Shown: piece after piece, positions 42,416 through 42,542 of the stretch | Layout of the letters: every line of letters starts with the position of its first letter | How positions within the stretch are numbered: position 1 is the stretch's first letter | DNA from: Paracoccaceae bacterium | GTDB lineage: Bacteria; Pseudomonadota; Alphaproteobacteria; Rhodobacterales; Rhodobacteraceae | Reading direction: 5' to 3' | Assembly (NCBI GenBank): GCA_026989055.1 | Contig: JALSKC010000068.1 | Span: forward strand, 1 to 42,542 | DNA length: 42,542 nucleotides | The notes under the pieces: generated by a model | Databases searched by the model: none | Told to the model about the DNA's origin: nothing | Seen by the model: only the letters and a program-made list of their open reading frames with translations | Made by a program: the position numbers and the translations under genes

Positions 42416-42542
42416 TGACCTGCTCCCCAGAAAAGTCCTCGAATTTGTGTTGGTCTGTTCTTCGACGGAGGGGACAGACGATGAAGAGAAGCCGTTTCGG
42501 CGGAGAGCGGATCATCGGTATCTTGAAGGAGCATCAGGCTGG
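42416..42542 (+). mobile_element. IS3-family (IS407-like) insertion sequence, left end, truncated by window
   Basis: Transposase OrfA begins at 42481. The sequence TGACCTGCTCCCCAG at 42416 resembles the TGACCTGC(C)CCC termini of IS407-group elements, so I place the left end there. The right end lies outside the window, so target duplication cannot be checked. The 90 bp between the RpiR stop and this point hold no gene, only a 7-bp inverted repeat (GGCGAGA/TCTCGCC). Confidence 0.6.
42481..42542 (+). CDS. IS3-family transposase OrfA (3' partial)
   Basis: The 20 visible codons read MKRSRFGGERIIGILKEHQA, which matches the start of IS407-group OrfA proteins (first helix of the helix-turn-helix). 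GGAGGGG lies about 8 bases before the ATG. The gene continues past the window. Confidence 0.8.
   Translation, partial: MKRSRFGGERIIGILKEHQA

Noticed and set aside
42249-42515. 88-codon minus-strand frame at the right edge
   Set aside because: Crosses the rpiR end and the IS left end antisense, with no domain.
1-42542. CRISPR arrays, tRNA or rRNA genes, replication or partition origin
   Set aside because: No regularly spaced repeats, cloverleaf-like segments or origin motifs were seen on reading both strands; a covariance-model scan would be needed to exclude small RNAs.

Overview
The window reads as chromosomal DNA of a GC-rich alphaproteobacterium, most likely of the Rhodobacterales (Rhodobacter/Paracoccus relatives). 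The evidence is a ChpT-type phosphotransferase beside a DUF3553 gene, a one-cysteine DksA like the Rhodobacter type, an ornithine-lipid pair (olsB-olsA), Cox15-type heme A synthase, and a Rhodobacterales-style intergenic hairpin element. No rRNA, tRNA or CRISPR array was recognised. The genus cannot be named from this sequence.

Layout, left to right. 1-1705: 3' part of a repeat-rich surface protein ending in an OmpA domain. 1772-4910: a TMADH/DgcA-like flavin demethylase divergent from a LysR regulator. 5258-9002: housekeeping genes (rlmE, gppA/ppx, guaA). 9028-14172: a YeeE/YedE transporter, an ABM monooxygenase-EamA pair, an uncharacterised P-loop ATPase, metA and ppk2. 14355-15488: an orphan membrane protein. 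15812-16776: rplM-rpsI with a good sigma70 promoter. 16927-19430: a ferric-reductase-like membrane protein, a thioesterase, an enoyl-CoA hydratase and a broken DUF1801 gene. 19738-24093: M32 carboxypeptidase, ctaA, trmJ and thiE. 24057-27827: olsA-olsB, DUF3553, chpT and tpiA. 27867-29541: a flavin monooxygenase and dksA. 29803-36893: nine plus-strand genes (MoxR ATPase, GNAT, DUF2927 lipoprotein, a 54-residue membrane protein, CoxE-like VWA protein, cytochrome P450, one-TM protein, DedA, M48 protease), several joined by ATGA overlaps.

The most striking region is 37285-41232. A complete minus-strand operon lies there: polar amino-acid-type ABC ATPase, two permeases, a binding protein and (S)-ureidoglycine aminohydrolase. 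All five genes are disabled, by six single-base indels and two in-frame stops. Undoing the indels gives exact multiples of three with family-typical lengths, so the genes were recently intact. The divergent RpiR regulator (41468-42325) is intact, and between it and the dead operon are three helically phased copies of a TGGAAA-N4-TTTCCA dyad. An IS3-family (IS407-like) insertion sequence begins just beyond and runs off the window.

Other unusual points are a 12-bp palindrome that carries both Shine-Dalgarno sequences of the divergent DUF3553 and chpT genes at identical spacing, a 54-codon gene overlapping the run-on tail of the DUF2927 lipoprotein gene, a hairpin that abuts the guaA start codon, and a repeat-rich non-coding island at 36894-37284.
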